Source: Pomphorhynchus laevis
Taxonomy: Eukaryota > Acanthocephala > Palaeacanthocephala > Echinorhynchida > Pomphorhynchidae
DNA: 64,000 bases
Direction: 5' to 3'
Assembly: GCA_012934845.2 (NCBI GenBank)
Contig: WNNJ02001497.1
Span: 124,001-188,000, forward strand
The notes below the pieces were generated by a model that saw nothing but the letters and a program-made list of their open reading frames with translations, was not told where the DNA came from and searched no databases. Below are positions 33,531 through 46,124 of this stretch, in pieces (position 1 is the first letter of the stretch; each line of letters starts with the position of its first letter). The translations under genes were made by a program, and so were the position numbers.

Positions 33531-34690
33531 TGGCCATTTCACGTGTGGACTCTGCACAACATATCAAATCAATGAACGCCGAGCACAAATTGATGATCTG
33601 TGAAATCAGATCACAAAGTTGATCTCATCCTCTTCTATAAAACCTTACCAATCGAATCAATTATCATTGAATACACTGTTCCCGAAGAGGGTGATAACCA
33701 TGCATGTGGTTGTCGCACTTAGATAGCACACAGTATCTCCTCAAATCCCGGGAGTTACCGGAAGAGTAGTTGAGTTGGCGATAAGAGTAGGGTTGGATCC
33801 CAATAACAAGCCACAAAACGTATATCTACCGTTTTAGAGGCCTATACAGCAGTCTGCACCGTAAAGACAAGAGAAACAAGGGAGAAAAACCACCGTAAGA
33901 AATAATACTACGATATCCTTAATAATTGTGATTTTGTAAAAAAAAGAGAAAAAATAATATTTTTTGTTTTCTTTCTTTCAACTGGTTGTGGAAATTTTTC
34001 GTTTTTTACACTTTGTATCAGTTTGGGCATTGCTGTAGTGGGATAGTAGAATTTGACTTTTGTGAGATTGGGATCTTATCTAGGCCAACCTGCACATACC
34101 TGTGTCTGTTCTATTATCTGAAACAGTTAGGTGATGATTACCTATAAGCTGGTAAGGGTGTCATGTTTTGACGTAATCTTCTCATAGGGTTTATTAGCTT
34201 ATCATAGTTGCCAATTACACTGATATAAGTTGTTACTACCTATAGTCTTGCTTTCTTTACTGTGTTATAGAACACATAAATTAAGCTCTACACAAGGGAC
34301 TAAAAAGGTATCTAGATTTTGCTTTGATTTTCATCAAACGAAATCAACTTGACTTGTTTTTTCAAACAATCAGGTATATGAGACATCACGCTCTGATCAT
34401 TCAGCTTGTCGTTCTTAATGTTCGAAATACTGAAATAGTATCAATCTTGAAAAGAGATGATTTTCAGCTCAGGAAAAAAATTTTTCGAGAAAGTAGTGAA
34501 AACTGCTTGTCCGCCGGAGCTGCTGCTGGATTGTCGAAGAAAAAAGCACCTTGTGAACAGTGAATAGTGGCCATTTCACGTATGAACTTTGCGCAACATA
34601 TCAAATCAATGAACTTCGAGCACAAATTAATGATCACAGAAATCAGATCACAAAGTTGATCTGATCCTCTTCTTCAAAACCTTACCAATC
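33531..34690 (+). repeat. Direct duplication flanking an insertion inside ORF1 of family B
   Basis: About 130 bp at 33531-33660 (GGCCATTTCACGTGTGGACT, ACATATCAAATCAATGAACG) is repeated at 34567-34700 with about 90 % identity. The 900 bp between contain no part of the LINE that I recognise. They may be an unequal duplication or another insertion, and interrupt ORF1. Confidence 0.6.
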
Positions 34691-35314
34691 GAATCACCTG
34701 GCATTGAATAAACTCTGCCTTTCCTCAGAAGATACTTTATGTACCTTAATTAATTGGTCGAGAGATACCAGCGAACAGGCTCGGTCTATTCGCATATGGA
34801 CAATAGGCAGTAAGCACTCCCGCATGTGCGGTACAGTAACTGAAGAGGTTCACCAGAACATCTCCAGCAATAGCTCCGCAGGCCAAGAATTGACCTTCCC
34901 AGGTGTCAAAGAATTCAGTGATTGGTTTCTCCCTTGCCGCATATTCTCTAGATACTCGTTTAGTCCACAACGAGAAACTGCGTGATTAACCCGAATCGAT
35001 TGATGGTTCTACTGCAAGTTTCTCAAATAACACGCGTCCCATAGAACTGGACTCACAATCAACTGCAAAGACCACTGAAAATCAAGTAGTGGCGACAAGT
35101 CGTGAGTTGGTTTCACTTTCTGATGCTGACGGTCGCAAAGTGTCTGGAGATTTGATGTCAAACAGTTGCAATGATCGGGAAGAGCAAAGTCATCGCATAT
35201 TCGTAATCCTCACAATTCTAGTTCAAGTAACATTATGACTGGTAAACCAATAAATGCGAATCAATCGGGTAAAGCGCGTGCGCCTGGCGAAATCGGTGCT
35301 TAATCCTTCAGAAT

Positions 35315-35752
35315 GTGCCTGAGGCTCCATCATCATACACCACGCAGAGAAGAATGGATGCGGATTTAGACCATATACATTCCGTACTAACTCAGATATG
35401 CGCAGGCGAGAGCCACGACTTTGTTGGACAAATTAAGGTGCTTGGCCTATATCGTTTAGGTAAGCGGTTGGATTTCCCGAGGTTGTTGAGGGTGGTATTC
35501 GAAACTAATGAACATGCTGGATTCGTAATGTCTGTTTCGAACAAATTGTGTGGTGATAAAGTTCGTGTCCGTCCTGATTATTCAATGGAGGAAAGAAACA
35601 TGATGAGGGAAGCTAATATTGAGTTGAATCGTCGCATTTTGGAGGGTGAAGATAACCTAGTTATTCGGGATTTTCGAGTTGTCCGGAAAAAGCCGTTTGT
35701 GCGTTGGCGTCCATTCGTAACGAGGGCGATCTCATTTGCTTCGATTGTTTGA
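35315..35752 (+). CDS. LINE ORF1 C-terminal RNA-binding domain (family B)
   Basis: 145 codons covering the RRM-like domain and the basic C-terminal part typical of CR1 ORF1: GLYRLGKRLDFPRLLRVVF, KVRVRPDYSMEERNMMREAN, ELNRRILEGEDNLVIRDFRV. In family A the corresponding end leads straight into RT; here it is followed by an endonuclease, which shows the normal layout. Confidence 0.6.
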   Translation: MPEAPSSYTTQRRMDADLDHIHSVLTQICAGESHDFVGQIKVLGLYRLGKRLDFPRLLRVVFETNEHAGFVMSVSNKLCGDKVRVRPDYSMEERNMMREANIELNRRILEGEDNLVIRDFRVVRKKPFVRWRPFVTRAISFASIV

Positions 35753-37101
35753 TTCCGAATGATGATGCGCATTCTCGAGGTAGCACGTCTCAACGTGCTC
35801 CTACCATTGGCTATACAAACATTCGTAGTTTAATTTTAAATCTTGATGTTAGAGTTTGGACGCATTCTACGCATACAGACGTGTTGGCTATTTCTGATAC
35901 GTGGTGACACTATGTCATTCTTGATAACGTAGTATCTATTTCAGGTTATCAATTGTTACGTTCAGATAGATGCCCTCCTAAGAGGGTTGGTGGAGTAGCA
36001 CTTTATGTTCAGGATAGGAACGTTATTAGCAATATAGTGAGATATTCAAATGGAGAAGGGACATGTGAGTGCTAAATAGTTAATCTTGTTATATATAGCT
36101 TCCACGTTTCATTAGGTGTTTATCGAACACCCAAATCAACTATTTTAGATGATGAGCAAATGCATATTTCAACTAGAGCTTGTAGTATTCGTGATCACTC
36201 GTTCATCTTAGTTGGTGATTTTAATCTACCGACCCTGGTGATTGATCAAGATGGCAACAGTATTATTGGTAACTGTTTCCGTGAAGATAAAAACCTATGG
36301 GAGTTCTTGGTATGTAATCGATTACTCATTCAGCATGTGTCTGCTCCTACTAGATTTGGCACTGATAAAGTACGTTCTATACTTGATCTTGTATTTTCTT
36401 AAAGAGATGGTCAGATATGTGACCTATCCCATAATCCTCCAATAGCAGGAAGTGATCACTGTGTTTTGGTGTTTAAGCTGACTAGTTACAAATTTAAAAT
36501 TTGAATGCGTTTTTCATTTTAGAAATGAGAAAATGAATTTTATTGATTATGAAGTTACATCAATCATAAATCAGTTGATTTGAAACCTAGAGTTTCTCCA
36601 AAATTGGCATTACCACAAATGATCGCTGTTTTAAACATTCGTCTGATTACTGATTTCAACATTCGCCTCATAAATAAAAAAACTTTATATTATACTTTTT
36701 CCAATATAATTTCAATTGTGATCGTATTAAAAATAAACCGAAAAGCTTAAAAGATTATATGGCCAACTTATGAATCGTTTCAAAGCTAGCCTGAGCATTG
36801 AAATGTGCCGTGCCGCCTCAATGTGTATAAGGGGATTCCGGTCTGCCCGTGGTCGCCTAGTATATTTATTGTTAGTCGATGGATCGAGCTAATGTAAAAA
36901 TTCAAACTTTCCATAAAAAATTTACTTTTGTGTTTTAAAAACTAATAATTATTATATTTTTTATTTTATAATATAAAGCTGACTTATTTAAGCTGACTGT
37001 TTTAAGCTGTTGTAGCTTCAGATATTCTTGCAATCGATTCCGAATCTGCATTGACGAAGAGATCGTGGCATCATGTTGATGTTGAGATGTTATAACAGTT
37101 T

Positions 37102-38300
37102 GTGTCCTCGTTGAACTTTGAGTGTGGTGATGTTGGAAGCCATGAACGTTGGTATTTTATTCCAGATTTACTAATTCGTATATCTGATTATTTTGCTCCG
37201 CCTAGATTAATATGTAAAACTGCTCATAAGAAGCCTCCGTGGTTTGACAGTAGTCTACGTGAAACTCTCAAAAGACGCAACACTTTGTTTAGAAAGCGTG
37301 GGCACAAAGATAATTTGATTGCTCAATTCAAACTTTCTCGCAATGCATATAAACGCCTTAGAATTAAGAAACGTATGGAGTATGAGGGCCAAATTGTGCA
37401 ATCTTTAAATAGCTCGCCCAATCGCTTTTGGCCATATGTTCGTCAAAGTACGCGTACTTATTGTGCAATCACTAGATTACCATCAAACGGTAAGTTGCTT
37501 GATTTCCCTTCTGACGTTGCTAATGAGTTTGCTAATGCATTTGACCTACACAATGCTAGTTCGATCATAGAAGATAGTGTTCATACAGTCAATTTTCCTA
37601 CGTGCTTTAGTGCTCCCATTATAATCAATGTGGATGATGTGGCTTGGAGGTTATCACATTTCTCGTCTTTATCTTCCTCAGGTCCTGTTGATATTTATCC
37701 GCATCTACTCAGGATGTTGAGTCAGCATTTGGCTTCTTCAGTACTAGCTTGTTTTAGGCATTTCTGGATAACATGGAGGTAGCGTATGAGTGCAAGAGTG
37801 CGATAGTGGTGCCGGTATTCAAAAAGGGTGTCCCGCGGCTAGCAGACAACTATCGAGCTATAAGTCTTACAAGTCATTTGGGTAAGGTACTGGAAAGGAT
37901 CATCCACGAACATATATTCGGACACTTGAACATATCAGGTCAACATAGCTTTATGCATCATGGCTTCAGAAAAGGACGTTCTTGCCTTACCAACATTTTG
38001 TCTGCCCGAGAAGCCTGGATTAAATCCATGTCTCAAGGAAATACAGTTGACGTTATTCTGTTCGATTTGAGTCGTGCGTTTGATCGTGTTCCCCGTAGTC
38101 TCCTCATTCAAACAGTGGCCAGCTATGACATTAATAGCCCAGTTATAGCACGAATTAGAGATTTTCTATCTAATACATCTTTCAGAGTACGAGTTGGTAG
38201 TACCATATCCTCACCACATTTAATTAAGTCAGGAGTTCCTCAGGTTTCTGTACTAGGACCTTTATTGTTTAACATGTTCATGAATAGTTTACTCACATAA
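37102..38300 (+). pseudogene. LINE reverse transcriptase, broken (family B)
   Basis: Two frames: 37102-37782 holds the linker and RT start (KKPPWFDSSLRETLKRR, RLRIKKRMEYEGQIVQ, FSSLSSSGPVDIYPHLLRM), 37773-38300 holds the fingers and palm (ADNYRAISLTSHLGKVLERI, FDLSRAFDRVP, GVPQVSVLGPLLFNM). The shift lies in the few bases where they overlap (37773-37782). The FADD catalytic block follows after a stop, near 38318. Confidence 0.7.
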
Positions 38301-38429
38301 CTCCATTGCCCGTGTTTAGCCTTTGCTGACGACATCAAAATCTGGTGTGAGGTCATATCTGCAGATGACCATATCCGCTTACAGCGTGGTATTGACAGGC
38401 TTTATACATGGAGTGTTAATACTGGGGTA

Positions 38430-39104
38430 TTGTTAAACATTTCTAAGTGCTCACACATTCATCTCGACAGGTCCAATGTGTCTTCCTTGTATAGTGTCGA
38501 GACATGTAGTATTATTTCGACCAATCAGGTTCGTGATCTTGACATACCTATGCAATCGACACTTAAAACTAGAATGGATACTGAAAGACGTTGCAGTTCA
38601 GCAAGGAAGATGATTTATCTAATTAAAACTTGCTTCTTGTCAATATCTCCTCAGTGTTTTGCTCGGCTATATAATGCGCTTGTTCGTCCCCATATCGAAT
38701 ATGCTATCCAGGCATCATTCCCTTCCACAAAAGGTGAAATGAGAGATTTGGAGAGAATTCTACGTCGTGGCAGCAAGCTCGTTCGAGGATGTAAAATGAT
38801 GAGTTATAGCGATCGTTTAACTTCAATAGACATAATATCAGTGCGAGCCAGACGACTCGTTCTAGATATGTTTGCGATGTGGTCTATAGTAAAGGAGATA
38901 AACGGCTACCCAAGTGAATGTGTTGAATTAAATGTCCGACAAAGTCGCAGGGGTCATTCTCTCACGCTACGCGAAAGACAAATTGGAAGGTCGACAATGG
39001 TATCGCGATTGTCACGCGGAGTGAGAAAGTTATGGAACGCATTGCCTCACGACATCATGACTGCGTCATCATTGAGCCAATTCAAAGCAACGGTCAAAAC
39101 TTAG
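38430..39104 (+). pseudogene. LINE RT thumb and C-terminal domain (family B)
   Basis: 224 codons continuing the RT: LNISKCSHIHLDR, the thumb with RMDTERRCSSARKMIYLIKT, LYNALVRPHIEYAIQASFP, SYSDRLTSIDIISVRARRL and the closing RKLWNALPHDIMTASSLSQF, the standard end of CR1/L2-type ORF2 proteins. Confidence 0.7.
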
Positions 39105-39431
39105 ATAAGACCCGCTGATCAAGGCAATATTGGAAGTTCTTATCCTTGGTTTTGTTGTAATTGATATGTTTGTTTTATGTGTTGTAATGTACGATGAGCG
39201 GGCAAAACGGCCTTTATGGTCAAAGCCCTATGTATAATAATATGTTCTTTTATTTCTATGGCGAAGAAGCTAACAAATTATTTTTTAGTGCAAACTGTAT
39301 AGAAATTAAAAATAGAAAATATATCGTTGAGCTCATGGAATATTTTTAGTGCACACGGATCTGTAATTTGATATTGTAGAAAGTTATATATATGATTAAT
39401 TTATATATATGTGATTAATATATATGAATAT

Positions 39432-40035
39432 GATTATCTTCGATCAAAAGCTGAATAAGCACGTACGTATCTTACTAATACCTTCCGTTATGAAAAATAT
39501 GAGAACAGGAAAACCGCGGTATTTAACTAAACATTACCCTTAAATTCGAACCCTTAACTGACAAACCTATAAACTATTTGAGGAAAATCCATTTACATTT
39601 GCTATTGATGAGGTATTTAACGTTTCAGGGCGTAATATGCACAACACATTTTTATTTTTAATTGTTTTCTAAAAAAATAAAAATTAAATATCTCGTAATA
39701 CGATTATCCTCGGTCAAAAGCCGAATAAGTACGTACGTATCTTACTAGTACTTTCTGTTATGATAAATATGAGAACCGGTAAAAGGCGGTATTTAACTAA
39801 ATATTACCCTAATATTCGAACCCTTACCTGACAAGTAGATTTTTTAATTATTCCAATTGTCTATTAATAGAACAATTGTCTATTGATGAGGTATTTAACG
39901 TTTCATGTAGTAATATTCACTACACATTTTTATTTTTAAATTTTTTCTTAAGAATAAAAATTAAATACCTCGTAATATGATTATTCTCGGTCAAAAACCA
40001 AATAAGCACATACGTATCTTACTAATACCTTTATA
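39432..40035. repeat. Tandem repeat, unit about 270-277 bp, 2.2 copies
   Basis: Units begin GATTATCTTCG at 39432, GATTATCCTCG at 39702 and GATTATTCTCG at 39979. Shared words include AAGCACGTACGTATCTTACT, GCGGTATTTAACTAAA and TTGATGAGGTATTTAACG. Identity is roughly 80-85 % by eye, so the repeat is not recent. No coding content. Confidence 0.75.
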
Positions 40036-41005
40036 TATTCATGCAAAATATTATTTTGAATAAATGTTATTGAATGTGATAATCGTATTATCCAATTCAA
40101 TTCTCTCATTTTGTCGGAAAATTTAGTAAATGGGAGAATTTATTAAGTGAAATAATTTAATTTATCACCCCATATTATTCTAAACACTGTAGATTGAATT
40201 AATATGCAGGGTAAGCAGTAAACAATGTGTCGGGGATGGGTAAAAGGGGGCAATCAAGTCATGTGAAGGTAAAGTAAAGCTCCAATTTTCGAACTATTAT
40301 TAGATCATATATCTTCTTATAATGATTAACCAACGTAAATGACTACCTTTTAAAATATTAACAGACTGATTGATGAACTATGCAAAGATAAAGTAAATTG
40401 CTATGCTACAAAATCAGGTATACTTAATGTTATTATTATTTTTTAATTAAAAAATTTAAATTTTTTAAATGTCAAAATTTTTAGAAAAAAATATTCTTTA
40501 ATTAAAAATTATTTTTGGTAACAAATACCATCTGTGAAGAAATGAAATTTATAGGGTGGGATCTACAATTCCTGAAACAAATATCTCCAGCTAATAAATT
40601 AAAATTCGAGGCTCGAAAAAATTTTAAATAATTTTCGTAAATTTTAAATAACTGTACTTGAGTTTTAGGTAAAAGCACTCTTAAAGGAAATAACTACTGT
40701 AATTTTACAATAAAAAGTGTAATCAAAAGTTGTATAGTTCATGTGCCTTATTCTAAAGTATATCCAAAAATTTTAGCATTTTTGACAGAAGTCATTTTAC
40801 CAAAAAATAAAGCCCACAGCTTAATAATGACATGTTAGTAGAACAAATCAGATCACTTAATTGAGACTACGTATTTTGTACTATAAATAAATTTTAGAAT
40901 AAAAATATCTTAATCTTAAATATAATTCTTTTCAATCTTTATGATTCAATTAATAGATTAAATACTGTTTTAGAATCAAAAATCGAGGTCGTCAAAAAGA
41001 AATTG
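40036..41005. other. Intergenic, AT-rich, with one dispersed repeat end
   Basis: The word TTGAGACTACGTATTTTGTA at about 40862 belongs to the dispersed AT-rich repeat, and TTGCTATGTTATCA at about 41002 is the start of its hairpin, broken off by the LINE copy that follows. Nothing else recognised. Confidence 0.5.
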
Positions 41006-41015
41006 CTATGTTATC

Positions 41016-42290
41016 AAATCACTCCACAGAAATCGCCTGCATGAAAGTTTACAACGACCTACTCATTTATCGTGACAAGGCTCTATATAGTGTTCTCATC
41101 TCCATAGACCTCTCATCTTCCTTCGACATCGTCGACCACTCGATCCTTCTTTCTCGCCTTCCTTATGATTACGGTTTTTCTTCTTCCTCCGTATCATGGT
41201 TTGCCTCATATCTATCCGACCGTTCTTTTTTTTCGAGTCTGTTCAAATTCATCATCCTCTCCTCCCATCACTATTTTCTACGGGGTCCCACAAGGTTCAG
41301 TCCTAGGACCTCTGCTTTTTTCTCTTCTAGTCGGCATTCTCTCTCCGTTTATCAAACCTTTCTCCTTTAACGTCACGCAATACGCCGATGACATTATAAT
41401 CTATGCTCATGCACACGCACATCGCATACACGATATCGGCATTTCTGCCTCCAACTGTCTTTCTTTTATCTACAAACGTCTCTGCCATCTTCGTCTGGTT
41501 CTAAATCCAGACAAGTCTAAAATAATGTGGATCATGCCCCGTAAACCAAACACATCTCCTCCCACTGTATCTTTTGCCTCATCGATCATCCCCATAGTCC
41601 ACAATCTCACTTTCTTAGGCTTCCATTTCGATAATCACCTTTCCCTTAAACCCTTCGCCCGTGACAAGGTCCGCTCATCTAACTTAATTCTCCGTGATAT
41701 CCGCCGTATCCGCCCCCTTATCGACTTCCGTTCCTGACGTCTCTTCTTTCAACGCTTCTTTTCCCTAAAATCGATTACTGCCTTAGCCTTTTCGCCAATT
41801 CTCCAAAATCCATCCTACCCCTACAACGCATCATCAATTCCGCCGTTCGAGTGCTCCTACGTCTCCGTCGCTTTTACCACACATCTACATATCTTGTCCA
41901 ACCCTCCTGGCCTACCATCCACATCTACATTCAACTCCGCCTTCTCGTAACTTTCGTGTCATCGCTGTCGGCTCCCCATCGTTCATCAACCTCCCTTTCT
42001 TAGACGATACTCGTCCCACTTTTCTATCACTGCGTTCCCGTAATTCCAATTTACTCTACGTTCCTAATTTATCTAACAACTACGGTCTCTGATCCTTCCT
42101 CGTCGCAGCCTCACTCGCTTGGAATCAGCTCCCACTCAACGTCAACCGTGCTCCCTCCTTTATTGATGCAAATGTCGCCTCTGTACTACCTCCTCGAAAC
42201 ATGATTTAGATTAACTATCTTTATTTTTTTTGTTTTGGTCATGTAAGCGTGCGCCGGTACGCATTTGCCACGTAAAAATAAATCTTTTTT
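41016..42290 (+). mobile_element. CR1-like LINE copy of family A, 5'-truncated
   Basis: Begins inside the RT (NHSTEIACMKVYNDLL) and runs to the 3' tail GTGCGCCGGTACGCATTTGC. RT motifs: SVLISIDLSSSFDIVDH, GVPQGSVLGPLLFSLL (intact here, unlike the copy at 30926), YADDIIIYAHAHAHRIHDIG. The first part (41008-41370) and the next (41165-41737) are in different frames, joined by a run of T near 41227. A stop follows at 41737 and further breaks to the end. It inserted into the dispersed hairpin repeat just after GCTATGTTATCA. About 90 % identical to family A by eye. Confidence 0.8.
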
Positions 42291-42299
42291 AAAGTGAAC

Positions 42300-45200
42300 A
42301 GTTAAAAATTGACGCTCGCACTCTGTTATGATATCTAACATCCATGTTGTATGCATAACAAAACTCATTTACAATTATTCCATATCAAACCGAACGAATT
42401 GTGTGTTATCGGAGAATCACAAAATTCTACAATTGCAGCAGAAATTGGAGAATGTCGTGTAAACTCAAGGAAAATGCAGGTAATTTCGTCTACAATATCA
42501 AACGAGGTAAGTGGTTTGTTACCATCTACTGTAAAATAGGCATTGGGGAACTTCCCAAATACCCAAATTAAAAAAATCTGGTGGTTATTAAGCTATCAGC
42601 GCCAATAGAGCCCCATAAGCTAATTAACATATTCTTGCGTGAGTTTACTGGTGTTTATAATAGTATCCTATTCCACTCAGTACGCTACTTTGAAGCCCAA
42701 ATCAAGATCTCCTTCGTTTCCTGGACCTTGTGAAGGAGTATGAAACCTTTTTTCACAATGAATTAATGAATCTTGATACATTACAATTTAAACCTATCCA
42801 AGCTTCCATTAAAATTCCGAATCTTCCTTCCCTACCTGGATGAAAAGGATATTGAGTCTAAAGAGGTTATTTAGATTAACAAGCTTCCGGTACGTGACTG
42901 GGAAGAACGGATTTCCTGTCCCGATAGCTTTTGCGTCCTCTTCCATTGGTAATGCTGATATCCTAACAAAAGCCGCATGTAACCCCTTTTTGGGACATAA
43001 CCTGATGTTTAAACTCATAAGCACCGACGAGCTAACGTACCCGCACTGCAATGCTTGCCACGAATGGGACCACTGGGGCTCCGAATGTGTTAAGTAGAAG
43101 TCTTGAGGGGATTGCGGCCTAACGAATTGCCCGCAAGTTGGCGGGAAGTGCTCCTTCCAGCCCAAGTGTTCAAATTGTGGAGGAGCCCACCCGACTTGGT
43201 CCAGGAAGTATGCGAACTTCAAACTGTATTGTGTTCGCCACTGCTCCTCCCACCCCAATAAAAAAGATGACCACGTGACTTTTGGTTCAGTTACGGGTAG
43301 AATGACTGACAACGACATCATCAGGTTAGTCGATTCCACCAGACAAGCAATCTTCAAGCAATTGGAGAGCATGATCCAGAAACAGCTTGTCTTATTTTTT
43401 ACCGCTCAAGTAATCGCCGACCCTTTGGCCTGAAGGAATCAAAGAGGAGGAGCAAAAACTCTGTGTGAGGAGCATCCTCACACAGAATTTTTCCTGTGAA
43501 GATCAGGAAAATATTAAAATTTAAGGCCGAAGATGCAGCCGTTGTACTTATGGAAAATGAAGATAATGCCCGTGAGCAAGTGCCTTCGTTAGTAGGGGCT
43601 TGTGATGGAAAGGGCGACCTTTCCGCCCATAGCTCCTTCTAGGTCAAGGCAATCCAACTCAACTAATCTAATGCAGAGTACTCGTGAACCTTTTTGCACT
43701 AAATACCCTCCAGTGGAATTCTGGAGGTGCTTCTGCCCTTAGACTTCTATCTGGTAGAGATGCAGATGTCATAGTCCTTCAGGAGATGCGGTCTATCCGT
43801 CTCCCCCATGACATTACCTGATTCTTCCCGAGGCACATTTATTCCTACTATACTCCGTATATAACCCCACCTCACTCTTCTTCGTCTCAAGATCTTCTAA
43901 CCCAAGTTCAATGCTCACTAAGATCCTCGCTCCTGCTAAACTACTCTTGTCCAGCCCTGTTTTGTTTAGCTATATCACTTTGTAAGAACGGGAAACGTAT
44001 TAATATAGCCAATATCTACATTAGTCCAGGGGAAATTCACAAGGACCGTGTTTTAGGTAGTGGCTATGACATAATACTCTGTGATTTCAACGACAGAACT
44101 GGTCGTTAGATTAATGCAGCACTCCGCAGAGCCAGGAACGACTACCTTATTCATAAACCACCGTCCCTCACCTTTCATTGATCAACAACTAATTCTCTCC
44201 TCGACATACTACTGCTTCATAAGATGTGGTTGTTGAAACTTATCTGTACTGAGCAGACGCGCCAAAAACAGACTACCTCTCATGACCTAATTCGTTTGCG
44301 GATAGGGGAAGATACGTTGCTTAGGAGAAGATATCACTTTGACCTATCATAGTGACTTTCTTTCTGGCAGCTATTAAACTCTTCCCCGTAATTGGTAATG
44401 AGAGTTTAATCGAATTTAATTCCTATCTCTCATCGCAAGCTACCGCGTTTCTTTTAAATACCTATAATGGTCATATATACAATCCCACTCCAACAAAACT
44501 CAAGGTACTAGCTAAAATGCTACACCTCCCTAATCTCTCTGTTTCCGCCAGACAGTTCTTCTCGAATGAATATTGGAGCACTAGATACAGGTTCCAGTTG
44601 AGTAGGGATAAGGCGAGCATTTCTTGCCTGAACCCTTCTTAGTCTTCTTTTTGAAGATATTTAAAAGGTAGAAGTTTGTCTGCTGGAAGGAGAGAGCATT
44701 GGGTTGGATCGGTAGCATATGCCTTGACAATGTATTGGAGGAGTCACTATCCCTACATAATTATGGAGCCACTCAATCCCCCCATCCAATCCCGCCTTGG
44801 GGCGGGATTGAGAAAGAAGGTCACCATCAATATGATACTAGCCTCCCCGTCCGATGTTGCTGGCATTAATATCAGCCGTCGTGATTTTATACCAAAAAGG
44901 AAATCGATTTCATGTCCTAAAGATCTGCAGCCTATCTCGATTCAAAACTCCCTCATTTCCATTTATGAAAAAGCGCTTGTGCGTAAAATCCGCGAATATC
45001 TAAGTAGGCGAAATTTAATCCCACCAGGTTTTCATGGGTACGTAAAAGATCGCTCGGGCCATCCTGCAATAGGTGAAGTACACCAGTTTTGTAAAGACAA
45101 CAGTCATCAGCTTGCTGTTGCTGTTTATATTGACTTTTCTGCTGCATTTGACCGCATTTCCATTCCTTCTGTTATCTCTTCTCTCAGGTCATTTAGATTA

Positions 45201-46110
45201 CCTGCGAGAATTGTTAACCGGGTTGAAATATTGTTATATACCAAGCGATTCTTCTATGAAGACGACCCTGTTGCGCGTCAGTTCTACCCTATTACAAGTG
45301 TGCTTCAAAATTCCCAACTTTCTCCAATCTTGTATCTTGCTGCCTGATTGAACTTTACAAAAACTTAAAACGAGACCAACATATAGTGGTATACGCTGAT
45401 GATACCACAGCCCTGTTCTCTGGATGCAGGTGCAAAGATGTAATCTCTGACATCAGCCGTTTCTTTTTTAGATTAAAAGATCAGTTACCCACATCCAATC
45501 TTATTTTAAACTCCTCCAAATCATAGCTGGTTGTCTTTCATTGTGCTCCTGCGACAAGGAAAAAATAAGGAGATTAGCACTCTCAGCTCTATCTTCCAAA
45601 GTGACTAATCAACCACTCCCTACCTTCACTAGTCGAGTAAAATACCTGGGGTTTACCATTACGGTGAACTGGTCAGCGAAAGCTGACCTGGATAGACTCA
45701 AACCCATTCTGAAGGGCTAGGTGGGCCCTGCAACGGGATCAGCATCTGTCATTGGATGGGAAAACTCAAGTGCTCCTCTGGGGTACTTGGGCTATCTCGG
45801 GATTAGTCTTCTTTTCAAGAAGACGTCCCACATAGCAAAGAGTAATGTTTCTCAAATTCCTCATTTCGCAATTACCGAGCATAGCCTGCCTCGATTGGAC
45901 TCTTCGGGGGGAATGAAAGTCCCCGGGTGGTTCAGTCGGAGAGCGGCGTGTTGGATTGGCTGGAGGGCTCAGATCCCGCTGGACCTGAGGCCGTGACAAT
46001 ATCGTGAAGACTGAACATTTTGCTTTCTTTGTCGGTCTTGAACTGTTGTTTTTCAACTGTCTTTTTTAGTTTGTTTTTTGGTGGTTTCTAAGTTTTATTT
46101 AAAAAAATCA
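42300..46110 (+). mobile_element. Jockey-like LINE, copy 1 of 3 (decayed)
   Basis: Gag-like ORF1 remnant 42600-43380, including CNACHEWDHWGSEC and CSNCGGAHPTW; EN at about 43700-44300 (LQWNSGGASALRLLSGRDAD, IVLQEMRS, CDFNDRTG); linker 44352-44642; RT 44676-45347 and on to about 45720 (ADDTTALFSG near 45399); C-terminal block to about 46000; 3' end in an A-rich stretch near 46105. It is collinear with the better copy at 47830-51890 and clearly older, with many stops and frameshifts. Confidence 0.8.
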
Positions 46111-46124
46111 TTATTACTATCAAC

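Larger units (their letters stand above)
33310..39265 (+). mobile_element. CR1-like LINE, second family (B), long but broken
   Basis: Parts in order: 5' word ACAATTAATAACATACAATC (33327, shared with family A); ORF1 start 33361 with a Cys-rich finger (CDQKDCQCW ... FTCGLC); ORF1 end 35315-35752 with the RRM-like block VLGLYRLGKRLDFPRLLRV and RVRPDYSMEERNMM; EN 35800-36480 (YTNIRSL, LAISDTW, VGGVALYVQDR, FILVGDFNLP, GSDHCVLV); an AT-rich gap; RT 37102-38310 (PPWFDSSLRETLKRR, VVPVFKKG, FRKGRSCLTNIL, VILFDLSRAFDRVP, GVPQVSVLGPLLFNM, then AFADD at about 38318); thumb and C-terminal domain 38430-39104 (LVRPHIEYAIQASFP, LWNALPHDIM). A tail with CGGCCTTTATGGTC ends near 39240. Several frame breaks. 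Confidence 0.8.
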
